Assembly: GCF_014174475.1 (NCBI RefSeq)
Contig: NZ_JACJUD010000001.1
Coordinates: 620,001 to 684,000 of the forward strand
From: Aquipseudomonas ullengensis
Lineage (GTDB): Bacteria; Pseudomonadota; Gammaproteobacteria; Pseudomonadales; Pseudomonadaceae
Direction of reading: 5' to 3'
Length of the DNA: 64,000 nt
Positions 17,901 to 25,289 of this stretch are shown piece after piece. Under the pieces are notes generated by a model. That model was not told the DNA's origin. It searched no databases and saw only the letters and a program-made list of their open reading frames with translations. The translations under genes and the position numbers were made by a program. Each line of letters begins with the position of its first letter. The first letter of the stretch is position 1.

Positions 17901-19513
17901 CGCTCGAGGTAGTACTCGACGCTGGTGATGGCGTCGGCCAGGGTGTCGAGGTTCTGCCAGTTGGGCACGGCCTTGCGCGCCAGCAACTGCTCTTCGATAT
18001 AGCGGTTGCAGGCCTGCAGCAGGCTAGCAGCACGGGCCAACGGGATCATGGCCAGACCGCCGCGGACCTGGGTCAGCAGCTCCGGCACGCGCGCCAGGTG
18101 CTCGTGGTTCCACTGCGAGGCGATGAACTCGATGATCGCGTCCTTGGCCTGTTCCAGGCCGGTACGCGCTTCCTTGATCACCAACTGGTGAATCTGCGCC
18201 ACATCGGTGGTGGGCAGGTGGCTCTGTTCGTTCGGGCCGTCGTCGCTCGGGCCGACCATGCCGGCCAGGGTGGCTTCGACATACAGCAGGGCGCCAGCGA
18301 CATCCATCAGCACAGCGTCGCTGGGCTCATGCTTGCCAAGGGACAGGCCATGCACCACGTCGATCTGGTCGAGGATGACCTTGCGCGGCTGGCCGAAGCC
18401 CAGCACGGCCAGGGTGTCGGCAATCTGTTTCAGCGGCGCCAGCAGGGAATCCAGCTCGGCAACCTGTTTGCGGTCGCTGCGCACGAACAGGTCGAGGCTG
18501 TCCTTGACCCGCACCAGCTCTTCGCACAGGGCGGCAACCACCGAACGCATGGCGTCACGGTCCGGACCGGCCAGGCGGGCACGTTCCTCATCGACCACCA
18601 CGCTGTCCGGCAAGGCGTCATCCAGGCGGTACTGGTCCTTGAGCGCACGAATGCGTGGCGACTGCGCCGGCGCCTTGGCCACATAGAACAGCAGGTTCTT
18701 GGTCAGCTCGTCCGGTGCGCTTTGGTTGATGCCATCGGCGCCCTGTTCGACCAGGCGCTTGAGCTCCTTGTCGACCTGGCGCAGCAGGGTGCGCACCGAA
18801 GCGCTGTTGACCACGCTGCTGTTGGCCAGGCCTTCGACCAGGCCGGAGGCGATCTGCCACAGCGGGCCCAGCGGGGCTTCGCGGCAGAGGGTTTCCAGGC
18901 GCGCGAAGACACGCGCCATGTAGCCCAGGTTGGTGCCCAGGTCCTGGTTGCGGATAACCCCGACCAGGGCCATCTGCAGCATCTGCCGCAGCTTGCGCAG
19001 CAACACCGGCAATTCCGCAGTGCGCAGTTTGTCCAGGGATTCGTGGGACAGGGCCGGCTGACGGCCAGACAGGTCCGGGGAAAACAGGCTGGTTTCCGAC
19101 AGCAGCTTCTCGCCGCGCGCGGTGCGCAGGTCGTTGAGCAGCGGCAGCACCACCATCGGCAGATCGCGGCGGGCAGTCTGGATGCGCTCGAGGTACACCG
19201 GCAGCTGCAGGATGGCCTGCATCAGCACTTCCAGCGCCTCGCCCTGGTTCGGCACACGGCCTTCCAGCAGCGCCTGGGCCAGGTGCTCCATTTCTTCGGC
19301 GAGCAAGGCTGCGCCGTAGAACTCGACCATCTGCAGGGTGCCATGCACCTGGTGCACGTAGGTCAGGCAGAAACGCATGCGCGTGGCGTCCTGGGTGTTC
19401 TCGACGAACGCCTCCAGGGCCTGACGCGCCTGCTTCAGGGTTTCTGCGATTTCGCCTTTGACCCACTCCAGGGCGACATAGTCGTGCCGATCACCCATAC
19501 CGACTCCACTCAT
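11903..19513 (-). CDS. chpA: Hybrid chemotaxis histidine kinase ChpA with eight phosphotransfer domains
   Basis: At 2536 residues this is the largest protein in the window and the central kinase for twitching motility and cAMP control. Six histidine phosphotransfer sites are visible: His54 (HQVHG), His840, His998, His1335, His1645 and His1791 (all HTLKG). Two further domains have threonine at that position: Thr481 (TQVRG) and Thr1140 (TTLGRG). The CheA core follows: dimerisation (around LVNLAGETSIFRG, ~1935), N box HMLRNAVDHGIE (~2112), the GGGIRLD and GRGVGMD ATP motifs (~2160-2210), a CheW-like domain (~2270-2400), and a receiver with phospho-accepting Asp2465 (LLDIEMPRMDG). Acidic, low-complexity linkers of 100 or more residues separate the domains. 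Nine bases separate it from pilK. Confidence 0.96.
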   Translation of the reverse strand: MSGVGMGDRHDYVALEWVKGEIAETLKQARQALEAFVENTQDATRMRFCLTYVHQVHGTLQMVEFYGAALLAEEMEHLAQALLEGRVPNQGEALEVLMQAILQLPVYLERIQTARRDLPMVVLPLLNDLRTARGEKLLSETSLFSPDLSGRQPALSHESLDKLRTAELPVLLRKLRQMLQMALVGVIRNQDLGTNLGYMARVFARLETLCREAPLGPLWQIASGLVEGLANSSVVNSASVRTLLRQVDKELKRLVEQGADGINQSAPDELTKNLLFYVAKAPAQSPRIRALKDQYRLDDALPDSVVVDEERARLAGPDRDAMRSVVAALCEELVRVKDSLDLFVRSDRKQVAELDSLLAPLKQIADTLAVLGFGQPRKVILDQIDVVHGLSLGKHEPSDAVLMDVAGALLYVEATLAGMVGPSDDGPNEQSHLPTTDVAQIHQLVIKEARTGLEQAKDAIIEFIASQWNHEHLARVPELLTQVRGGLAMIPLARAASLLQACNRYIEEQLLARKAVPNWQNLDTLADAITSVEYYLERLAEDHASQGDLILDVAEESLESLGYPLKEKPSILDRVEEPYQESIAPLADPLQDIEVLPAEELSAAEELELQPLDEAPLELSAAVEPAMPNEEQAEDGLSFEFGELSLDDAAPAAESSELLVSDDNWSLGELQTEEPESFDLSLDAPLELHEPAETLSFDDLQPLVEAPLESLDEPQELSLDSLESTPESWDELELSALQLPEVELSTTPFEPVVAEPLADKPLSMADVMATPVQAINPPAQDVPPSLLPPPPGEEPIDDELLEVFVEEVGEVLETIAEYLPRWCADTENKEALTEIRRAFHTLKGSGRMVRALVIGELGWSIENLLNRVLDRSIEPGAAVQQVVGDVVALMPELVEEFAGKAQRQRDDVDLLAATAHALARGQVPPAGTAAVQAEPELEEVLVEAEPLAAFEDDGLDPQLLEIFRNEAETHLDTLVGFLADCAQELPQPVTDSLQRALHTLKGSAHMAGILPIAEIATPLEKLVKEFKTNLIPMDLAEAELLHTAEQLFRVGLEQLESQPLAVIPGAAEFLERVHKLHQERLESAESARQDEHGESRDPQLISIFLAEGMDILLDAEDLLHKWREHPSEQQELTALLDELTTLGRGAEMAELPQIDELCQALLALYKAVEDGRLAISERFFSEAEAAHEALISMMDQVAAALQVTPQPERVAALHALLDEALDPASLALLEGDTPGLEVIELDDAALSDVSWPIEELTAEPAAEIEQELPAITEPSAFAAEPVSGGGLLENLDAEMVEIFLEEAVDILDSAGQALDRWLSDPDNGMALSSLQRDLHTLKGGARMAEIRAIGDLAHELESLYEGLVDRRFSYSPTLASLLQQSHDSLAVLLEQLQRNQPLHDPIELIEAIRSFRQSGGVAPAAELSTVAAALQPDIEEATEALALPELESEELLPELDLDDSSEALVEGAQEIDLAELAEAEFVTPDLSDLPSLQPDDQLEPLAEQLTHEELEELPQLSQDEWSLDGALPELGAEPLAENLQADADSEPPLDDEAAPAPSPGFDSLPVAEELPEAADPFVQPVAAEAPPVFQAPVPAPVVDDRDPELVEIFLEEGFDIMDSAGAALQRWMGDVDNTLEVEALQRDLHTLKGGARMAEIREIGDLAHELEFLYEGVGDGRLRANNDLFALLQVCHDRLSEMLDAVRGNRVVPDGAALIETIKQFRANPDAQLSIPSSVHLQPVVDDATSDEVDILDIFLEEGDDLLEAMEAAIGRWEASREDGAAIDEMLRILHTLKGGARLAGQKRLGDLTHDLEQHLTEAQQQGAPWPDSLFLDVQSGFEGLQNELDVLRQRLDDSHVADLQAAALEEFVEPEPVAPTQVTLSTPIVAASSLPQTAQETRVLPFVQRAAEAAAEAASRRAPQELVKVPADLLEGLVNLAGETSIFRGRVEQQVSDFGFTLGEMEATIERVRDQLRRLDIETQAQILSRYQAEAERAGYEDFDPLEMDRHSQLQQLSRALFESASDLLDLKETLATRNRDAETLLLQQARVNTELQEGLMRTRMVPFDRLVPRLRRIVRQVAAELGKQVEFHVGNAEGEMDRTVLERIVAPLEHMLRNAVDHGIEATDTRRANGKSEVGNIRLTLGREGGDILLTLSDDGGGIRLDAVRRKAIERGLMDSDSDLTDHEVLQFILEAGFSTAEKVTQISGRGVGMDVVHSEVKQLGGSMSIESTVGEGTRFLIRLPFTVSVNRALMVLSGEDLYAIPLNTIEGIVRVSPYELEAYYGPDAPRFEYAGQAYELKYLGDLLNNGQQPKLIGQSLPLPVILVRSSEHAVAVQVDSLAGSREIVVKSLGLQFAAVHGISGATILGDGRVVVILDLLATIRVRHAHMLGQMHMPRLASHTPQTAAEIEADRPTLVMVVDDSVTVRKVTSRLLERNGMNVLTAKDGVDAIAQLQEHRPDIMLLDIEMPRMDGFEVATLVRHDERLKDLPIIMITSRTGEKHRERAMAIGVNEYLGKPYQESDLLENILKLVKRHD

Positions 19514-19522
19514 ATTCTTGTC

Positions 19523-20404
19523 TTAGCCCTTGCGGGTAAACGCCAGAACCCGATCGTCGGCCACCGGTTCAAGATCCGGGTGCTGCCAACCGACCACTTC
19601 CCCCACGCCGACGACCAGCAAGCCCCCAGGTGCCAGGCGCTCGGCCAGGCGGTTGAGGATTTCGCGGCGCCGCCAGCGGCGGAAGTAGATCAACAGGTTC
19701 TGACAGAAGATAACGTCCATACCGGTCATGGGTGCTTTGCCCAGTTCCAGCACATTCAATCGGGCAAAGCAGATACGCCCCGCCAGATCACTTACCACCT
19801 TGCGACGACCATCGGCCTGAGCGGCGAAATAACGCTCGCACAGGTCGGCATCCATCTGTTCCAGCCGGCGCGCGCCGTATGTTGCTTCGCGCGCCTTGTT
19901 CAGTGCATTCAGACTGATGTCGGTACCGGTCACGCCAAATTGGCGGCTGCTCTCGGTATCGTTCAGCACCTCGGTGGCGCAAATGGCCATCGAGTAAGGT
20001 TCTTCGCCGCTCGAACAGCCCACGCTCCAGAGCGCCCAGGGTTGCGGCTGCTCATCGGTCGCCAGGCGCCCGCGCAGGTAACTTTCCAGCACATCAAAGG
20101 ACGGACGGTGACGAAAGAAACGGGTTTCTTGAACGGTCAGGTGGTCCAGCAGCGTTGACCACTCCACTGCACCACGCGGGCCATCGGTTACCTGGCGGTA
20201 GTAAGTGGCATAGTCGGCGACCCCCAACTCACGCATCCGCGCGGTCAGGTTGGTCTGCAGGAAAGCCCGACGCTGCTCGTTGATCACCACGCCCGTACGG
20301 TCTTCCAGCAGTGCCTGCCAGTCACGAAACTCTGCCTGAGACATATCGGCCAGGGGTTTCAAGGCCCAGACGCCGCTTGGCTGCATGCCGTGCCCCTCGC
20401 TCAT
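19523..20404 (-). CDS. pilK: CheR-type receptor methyltransferase PilK
   Basis: The 293-residue protein has an N-terminal CheR helical domain (about residues 20-90) and a SAM-binding Rossmann domain with WSVGCSSGEEPYSMAI (SAM motif) and FCQNLLIYFRR. It methylates glutamates of the receptor PilJ, tuning sensitivity. It lies between pilJ and chpA as in other pseudomonads. The RTGVVINEQRRAFLQTNL stretch is typical of the PilK branch. Confidence 0.93.
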   Translation of the reverse strand: MSEGHGMQPSGVWALKPLADMSQAEFRDWQALLEDRTGVVINEQRRAFLQTNLTARMRELGVADYATYYRQVTDGPRGAVEWSTLLDHLTVQETRFFRHRPSFDVLESYLRGRLATDEQPQPWALWSVGCSSGEEPYSMAICATEVLNDTESSRQFGVTGTDISLNALNKAREATYGARRLEQMDADLCERYFAAQADGRRKVVSDLAGRICFARLNVLELGKAPMTGMDVIFCQNLLIYFRRWRRREILNRLAERLAPGGLLVVGVGEVVGWQHPDLEPVADDRVLAFTRKG

Positions 20405-20454
20405 GGCCGAGTGCCCTGGGCAGCGACCCTTTCAGGCCGCTGCACCTCTCCCGA

Positions 20455-22497
20455 TTAGGCCTGGCCTTCCGGCAGGGTGAAGCCGGATACCGACCGACGC
20501 ATCTCACTGGCCATCTTGGCCAGGTTACCAATGCTCTTGGCGGTAGCGGTGGTACCTGCGGAGGTCTGCGAGGTGATTTCCTGAATCACGTTCATGGTGT
20601 TGGAGATGTGGCCAGCGGAGGACGCTTGCTGACGGGCGGCGTTGGAGATGTTCTGGATCAAGGCCGCAAGGGTCTTGGATACCTTCTCGATCTCTTCCAG
20701 GGCCACACCGGCGTCTTGCGCCAGGCGGGCACCGCGCACTACTTCGGAAGTGGTCTGCTCCATGGAGATAACCGCTTCGTTGGTGTCGGTCTGAATCGTT
20801 TTAACCAGCGCCTCGATCTGCTTGGTTGCACCGGAGGAACGTTCTGCGAGGCGTTGTACCTCGTCCGCTACCACGGCGAAGCCTCGACCCGCGTCACCGG
20901 CCATGGAGGCCTGGATCGCGGCGTTCAGTGCGAGGATGTTGGTCTGGTCGGCAATGTCGTTAATCAGGCTAACGATGTCACCGATCTCCTGGGACGATTC
21001 ACCGAGGCGTTTAATACGCTTCGAGGTGTCCTGGATCTGCTCACGGATGTTATCCATGCCGGTGATGGTGTTGTGCACCACCTCGTTACCCTTGTTGGCG
21101 ATGGCTACGGAACGTTCCGCTACCGCGGAAGATTCCGCGGCGTTCGCCGATACCTGGTCAATCGACACGGCCATTTCGTTGATCGCTGCCGATGCACCGG
21201 CGATTTCCTGCGCTTGGTGCTCGGATGCCTCGGCCAGGTGCATTGCCGTTGCCTGGGTTTCCTGGGCAGCAGCAGCCACCTGTACAGCGGTCGAGTTAAT
21301 CGTCGCTACCAGGTCACGCAGCTGGTCGATGGAGTAGTTGATGGAGTCGGCGATGGCACCGGTGAAGTCTTCGGTTACCGTCGCGGCCACGGTCAGGTCA
21401 CCGTCGGCGAGGTCGGCGATTTCGTCGAGCAGACGCAAAATCGCCGCCTGGTTACGTTCGTTCTTCTCGGCGGTGGAGGCCAGTCGGCGGTTGGTCTCAC
21501 GCACCATCACCAGACCGATCAGGATGATCGAGGCCAGTGCGATGGCACCCAGCACGTAACCGGCCAGGGTGTTGAAGTAACGACCAGCAGCCAGGTCTTC
21601 GAAGTTGCTGGTCAGGCCGGAAGCCTTGTCCAGCAGGGTCTGCGAGCCGCTGAAGATGGTGTTGGCGGATTCACGAACCTGGAACAGTTCCGGAGAAGTT
21701 TCGAGAATCTCGTCTACCGAACCGGATACGAACTGGAACAGTTCGGAAATCTCGGCCAGACGCTCCAGGGCCTCGGTGTCGGTCACCTTGGAGATTTCCA
21801 TGGCCTGGTTGCCTTCGATCATCGCCTTGAGTACGCGACCGAACAGGCTGGCATCACGACCGAACATGTCGGCGGCTTGTACCGAGTCATCGTCACCGGC
21901 GAGCACCTTGTTCACCGAGCCGAGGATACGTTCAGCCAACAGCGATTGACGCTGGGCGACCGAGACCTGGGCTGCCGGCGCACCGCTCTGCAGGAGGATG
22001 TCGACGACTTCTTCGTACTCGACCTGCAGTTGCGGAATGGTTTCCGCCAGGGTCGCGGCCACTTGGTGCAGGGAAAGTACGGTCTGCTCGCTGGCCAGAA
22101 TGGCGTCGGAGTTCTGCCGCAGGCTGTCCCAGTCCTTCTGTACGTCGTCCATTTGCGCCTTGACCGAATCAGGCGCAACCGGCAGGCCGGTTTCTTCGTC
22201 GCCCTTGGTCAGATAGCCCCAGCGCTGTTCGAAGCCATTACGCGCCTCCTTCAGCAGCGGGAAGGCAGCTGCCTTACCGGTCGCCGCTTCGGTGGCGTTC
22301 TTCGCAATCCGCTGAGACAGAACACGCAGCTCACCGGAGTGGCTGATGTATTCCTTGTCATAGTTGGACTGGGTGTTGAGGTAGGCGAAGTTGGCGAACA
22401 ACAACACGATCGACACGATCAGGACGATAAACAGTCCTGCGATCAGGGTGTTACTGCGCACGCCTGCCAAAAGATTGCCTGCATTGATTTTTTTCAT
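20455..22497 (-). CDS. pilJ: Twitching motility methyl-accepting receptor PilJ
   Basis: From the ATG at 22497 the protein has 680 residues. A first membrane helix (about residues 18-38, [17 protein letters not shown]) is followed by a mostly helical periplasmic PilJ-type sensing region to about residue 300. A second membrane helix ([17 protein letters not shown], ~310-330), a HAMP-like linker and a cytoplasmic signalling hairpin come next; the hairpin tip reads [17 protein letters not shown]. It detects pilus or surface contact and feeds ChpA through PilI. The frame continues 17 codons upstream, but that extension is poor in sense and [15 protein letters not shown] is the family start. Confidence 0.94.
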   Translation of the reverse strand: MKKINAGNLLAGVRSNTLIAGLFIVLIVSIVLLFANFAYLNTQSNYDKEYISHSGELRVLSQRIAKNATEAATGKAAAFPLLKEARNGFEQRWGYLTKGDEETGLPVAPDSVKAQMDDVQKDWDSLRQNSDAILASEQTVLSLHQVAATLAETIPQLQVEYEEVVDILLQSGAPAAQVSVAQRQSLLAERILGSVNKVLAGDDDSVQAADMFGRDASLFGRVLKAMIEGNQAMEISKVTDTEALERLAEISELFQFVSGSVDEILETSPELFQVRESANTIFSGSQTLLDKASGLTSNFEDLAAGRYFNTLAGYVLGAIALASIILIGLVMVRETNRRLASTAEKNERNQAAILRLLDEIADLADGDLTVAATVTEDFTGAIADSINYSIDQLRDLVATINSTAVQVAAAAQETQATAMHLAEASEHQAQEIAGASAAINEMAVSIDQVSANAAESSAVAERSVAIANKGNEVVHNTITGMDNIREQIQDTSKRIKRLGESSQEIGDIVSLINDIADQTNILALNAAIQASMAGDAGRGFAVVADEVQRLAERSSGATKQIEALVKTIQTDTNEAVISMEQTTSEVVRGARLAQDAGVALEEIEKVSKTLAALIQNISNAARQQASSAGHISNTMNVIQEITSQTSAGTTATAKSIGNLAKMASEMRRSVSGFTLPEGQA

Positions 22498-22581
22498 TAT
22501 CTGGCCCCCGCCTGGACCGACCGCACTACGGTTCCCATGTAACGCCAAAAGGCCGGCAACTGCCGACCCAACCGAAAAGCT

Positions 22582-23118
22582 TTATATCGCGACGTCGAGA
22601 AACCCTTGGTGTTTGGCCAGCGCATGCGGGCTAAACACCAACCAGGGCTGCTCGCGCTGGAAGACACCATGAATGAAAGGCTGGATTGCCGCCTCGAGCG
22701 GTGGCAACTGCTCGGAGAAGGTATCCACCGGAAAGTGCTGCATGCCGAACACTTCGTCGACCGTCAGCCCGGCAAATACTTCCTGGTGATCCACCACCAG
22801 CACCCGCCGTTGCTTGCGCAGCGGCGACAGTTCGGAACCGAAAAAGCCACACAGATCCATGACCGGCAACAACCGCCCACGCACGTTGGCAACACCCTTG
22901 ACCCAGTTCTTCACGCCGGGCAGCAAGGTATGACGCGGCTCATGCAGGACTTCGCCGATTTCCCCCATGGGGGCGACAAAGTAGCGCTCGCCCATGCGAA
23001 ACCCGATACCGCTCCAGGTTTGCACCGTGCGCTGCTGCGACGGCAAGCCGGCCGCCAACAGACGGCAGCGCTGGTCGATTGCAACGAGGAGCTGGAAGGG
23101 AGATTGCGCGTCCGACAT
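22582..23118 (-). CDS. pilI: CheW-like coupling protein PilI
   Basis: The 178-residue protein is a single CheW domain with RMGERYFVAPMGEIGEVL, NVRGRLLPVMDLCGFFG and RRVLVVDHQEVFAGLTVDEVFGM. It connects the receptor PilJ to the kinase ChpA. It lies 47 bases after pilH and 84 bases before pilJ. A hydrophobic FSPHALAKHQGFLDVAI tail closes the protein. Confidence 0.92.
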   Translation of the reverse strand: MSDAQSPFQLLVAIDQRCRLLAAGLPSQQRTVQTWSGIGFRMGERYFVAPMGEIGEVLHEPRHTLLPGVKNWVKGVANVRGRLLPVMDLCGFFGSELSPLRKQRRVLVVDHQEVFAGLTVDEVFGMQHFPVDTFSEQLPPLEAAIQPFIHGVFQREQPWLVFSPHALAKHQGFLDVAI

Positions 23119-23165
23119 GCCGGCCTTGGCCTTTTCTTGTTATTGAGCGACGGACTGGCGCGGCT

Positions 23166-23531
23166 TTAGCCGGCCAGCACCGCGTTCAGGGTTTTCATCA
23201 GCGTATCTTCGTCGACCGGCTTGGTCAGGTAGTCACGCGCGCCCTGGCGCTTGCCCCAGACCTTGTCGGTTTCCTGATCCTTGGTGGTGACGATGATCAC
23301 CGGAATGTGCGCGGTTTCGGCATCTTTGGTCAGCTGGCGAGTCGCCTGGAAGCCATTGAGGCCCGGCATGACGATGTCCATCAGCACGGCATCAGGCTTT
23401 TCCTGGCGGGCCAGAGCCACACCGTCGGCGCCATTTTCTGCCTTGAGCACCTGATGACCATGCTTTTCCAGCATGGCAGTCAGTTTGTACATTTCAGTCG
23501 GAGAGTCATCAACAATCAAAATACGAGCCAT
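23166..23531 (-). CDS. pilH: Single-domain response regulator PilH
   Basis: The 121-residue CheY-like protein starts MARILIVDDSPTEMYK. It has the acidic pair in VDDS, the phosphoacceptor Asp52 in LMDIVMPGLNG and the conserved lysine in LTKPVD. PilH receives phosphate from ChpA and is linked to pilus retraction control and to buffering of PilG signalling. The frame could extend 33 codons upstream into the pilG gap, but the chosen start gives the exact family length. Confidence 0.94.
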   Translation of the reverse strand: MARILIVDDSPTEMYKLTAMLEKHGHQVLKAENGADGVALARQEKPDAVLMDIVMPGLNGFQATRQLTKDAETAHIPVIIVTTKDQETDKVWGKRQGARDYLTKPVDEDTLMKTLNAVLAG

Positions 23532-23577
23532 GGAGTTCCCCATACGGAATAGGCATACCGGCCTGCGGCCGGAAAAA

Positions 23578-23985
23578 TCAGGAAGCTTGCTCCACCGGGA
23601 TGAATTCAGGCACGTGGGTCTTGATCGCACCGAGCAGCTCTTCCTTACTGAAAGGCTTGGTCAGGTACTGGTCAGAGCCGACGATCCGACCCTTGGCCTT
23701 GTCGAACAGACCGTCCTTGGAGGACAGCATGATCACCGGAGTGGATTTGAAAGCACTGTTGTTCTTGATCAGGGCGCAGGTCTGGTAGCCATCGAGCCGC
23801 GGCATCATGATGTCAACGAAGATGATGCTGGGATGGGTATCGGCGATCTTGGCCAGCGCGTCGAAGCCATCCACCGCAGTGATGACCTCGCAACCGACCT
23901 TCTTCAGCAGAGTTTCAGCAGTGCGACGAATCGTTTTCGAATCGTCGATCACCATGACCTTCAAACCCTCGGAATGCTGTTCCAT
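23578..23985 (-). CDS. pilG: Single-domain response regulator PilG
   Basis: The 135-residue CheY-like protein starts MEQHSEGLKVMVIDDSKTIRRTAE. It has the phosphoacceptor Asp58 in FVDIMMPRLDGY and the lysine in LTKPFSKEE. PilG is the main output of ChpA, promoting pilus extension and adenylate cyclase CyaB activity in P. aeruginosa. It is the first gene of the cluster. A candidate -10 box (TATAAC on the reverse strand, 24029-24024) lies about 40 bases upstream, without an obvious -35. Confidence 0.94.
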   Translation of the reverse strand: MEQHSEGLKVMVIDDSKTIRRTAETLLKKVGCEVITAVDGFDALAKIADTHPSIIFVDIMMPRLDGYQTCALIKNNSAFKSTPVIMLSSKDGLFDKAKGRIVGSDQYLTKPFSKEELLGAIKTHVPEFIPVEQAS

Positions 23986-24051
23986 GTCTGCCCTACCATC
24001 GCCTCGGTGAGTCGTTGTTGTACGTTATACAGTGTGCCTGAGGCCCTGCCA

Positions 24052-24087
24052 CCGACGGGCTATACCCCGATCGTCGGGCCTTTTTAG
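24052..24087 (+). terminator. Terminator-like hairpin 1 in the gshB leader
   Basis: CCCGA-TCG-TCGGG (24066-24078), or a wider CCGACG / CGTCGG pairing, is followed by CC and five T. It faces forward, about 145 bases before gshB. Nothing upstream on the forward strand is a gene, so it may end antisense RNA over pilG or act as an attenuator. Confidence 0.6.
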
Positions 24088-24112
24088 CACACTCTACAAG
24101 CGCAATCTATAA

Positions 24113-24137
24113 GCCCCTGACACAGGGGGTTTTTCTT
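24113..24137 (+). terminator. Terminator-like hairpin 2 in the gshB leader
   Basis: A 6-bp stem CCCCTG-ACA-CAGGGG (24114-24128) is followed by GTTTTTCTT. It also faces forward, about 95 bases before the gshB start. A weaker GGCC/GGCC hairpin with a T-run lies at about 24180-24200. Confidence 0.65.
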
Positions 24138-24230
24138 GACCGGCACGAGCACTGGAGCCACCCTTGCGCATCCCGGCACGGCCAGTTCGGCCTCCTTTTT
24201 CGCCGGCACACGGTTGCGGAGATTTCCCCC

Positions 24231-25202
24231 ATGAGCATTCGCCTCGGGATCGTCATGGATCCCATTGCGCAGATCAGCTTCAAGAAGGACAGCTCGCTGG
24301 CCATGTTGCTAGCCGCCCAGGCTCGTGGCTGGACGCTCTTCTATATGGAGCAGCAGGATCTCTACCTGCAAGCCGGCGAGGCTCGCGCGCGCATGCGCCC
24401 CCTGAAAGTCTTCAACAATCCGCAGCAGTGGTTTGAACTGGACGCCGAGACCGACACGCCGCTGAGCGAGCTGGATGTGATCCTGATGCGCAAGGATCCG
24501 CCCTTCGACAACGAGTTCGTCTACTCCACCTACCTGCTGGAACAGGCCGAGCGCGACGGCGTATTGATCGTCAACCGCCCGCAAAGCCTGCGCGACTGCA
24601 ACGAAAAGCTGTTCGCCACGCAATTCCCCCACTGCATGCCGCCCACCTTGGTCAGCCGCAGGCCAGACATTCTGCGCGAGTTCGCCAAACAGCAGCGTGA
24701 CATCATTCTCAAACCCCTGGATGGCATGGGTGGCTCTTCGATCTTTCGCCATCGCGATGGCGATCCGAACCTGTCGGTCATCCTCGAGACGCTCACCGCC
24801 CACGGCACCCAGCAGTGCATGGCACAGGGCTACCTGCCGGGCATCAAGGATGGCGACAAACGCATCCTGATGATCGACGGCGAACCGGTGCCTTACTGCC
24901 TGGCGCGCATTCCGGCAGTCGGCGAAACCCGTGGCAACCTGGCCGCTGGCGGCACCGGCGAGGCACGCCCGCTGACCGAGCGCGACCGCTGGATTGCGGC
25001 CGAGGTTGGCCCATCGCTGCGTGAAAAGGGCCTGCTGTTCGTCGGCCTGGACGTGATCGGCGAACACCTGACCGAGATCAACGTAACCAGCCCAACCTGT
25101 ATCCGCGAGATCGACAAGGCCTTCGACACCCGCATCGGCGAACGCCTGATGGACGCCATCGAAGGCAAGCTGCAGGCCTCCGGCCGCGTGACCAAACCTT
25201 GA
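24231..25202 (+). CDS. gshB: Glutathione synthetase
   Basis: The 323-residue ATP-grasp enzyme joins glycine to gamma-glutamylcysteine, the second step of glutathione synthesis. Family marks are the start RLGIVMDPIAQISFKKDSSLAML, RKDPPFDNEFVY, the ATP-grasp stretch ILKPLDGMGGSSIFR and the metal/ATP-binding end EINVTSPTCIREID. It opens a long forward unit with tonB3, algH, ruvX and the pyr genes, and is divergent from pilG. The first pathway gene, gshA, is also in this window at 58622. Confidence 0.96.
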   Translation: MSIRLGIVMDPIAQISFKKDSSLAMLLAAQARGWTLFYMEQQDLYLQAGEARARMRPLKVFNNPQQWFELDAETDTPLSELDVILMRKDPPFDNEFVYSTYLLEQAERDGVLIVNRPQSLRDCNEKLFATQFPHCMPPTLVSRRPDILREFAKQQRDIILKPLDGMGGSSIFRHRDGDPNLSVILETLTAHGTQQCMAQGYLPGIKDGDKRILMIDGEPVPYCLARIPAVGETRGNLAAGGTGEARPLTERDRWIAAEVGPSLREKGLLFVGLDVIGEHLTEINVTSPTCIREIDKAFDTRIGERLMDAIEGKLQASGRVTKP

Positions 25203-25289
25203 TGCAGGTGGCAGCTTCGCGCTTGCCGCTTGCAGCCCGCCGGCGCGAGCCGGCAGACTGCGCGGCAATCTGAAGCCTGCCGGTACGCG

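Noticed and set aside
17885..20158. A 757-codon forward frame opposite chpA and pilK
   Set aside because: Both reverse-strand genes carry conserved motifs throughout; the forward frame arises from third-position GC bias.
20311..22542. A 743-codon forward frame opposite pilJ
   Set aside because: PilJ has all receptor motifs on the reverse strand; the opposing frame has none.
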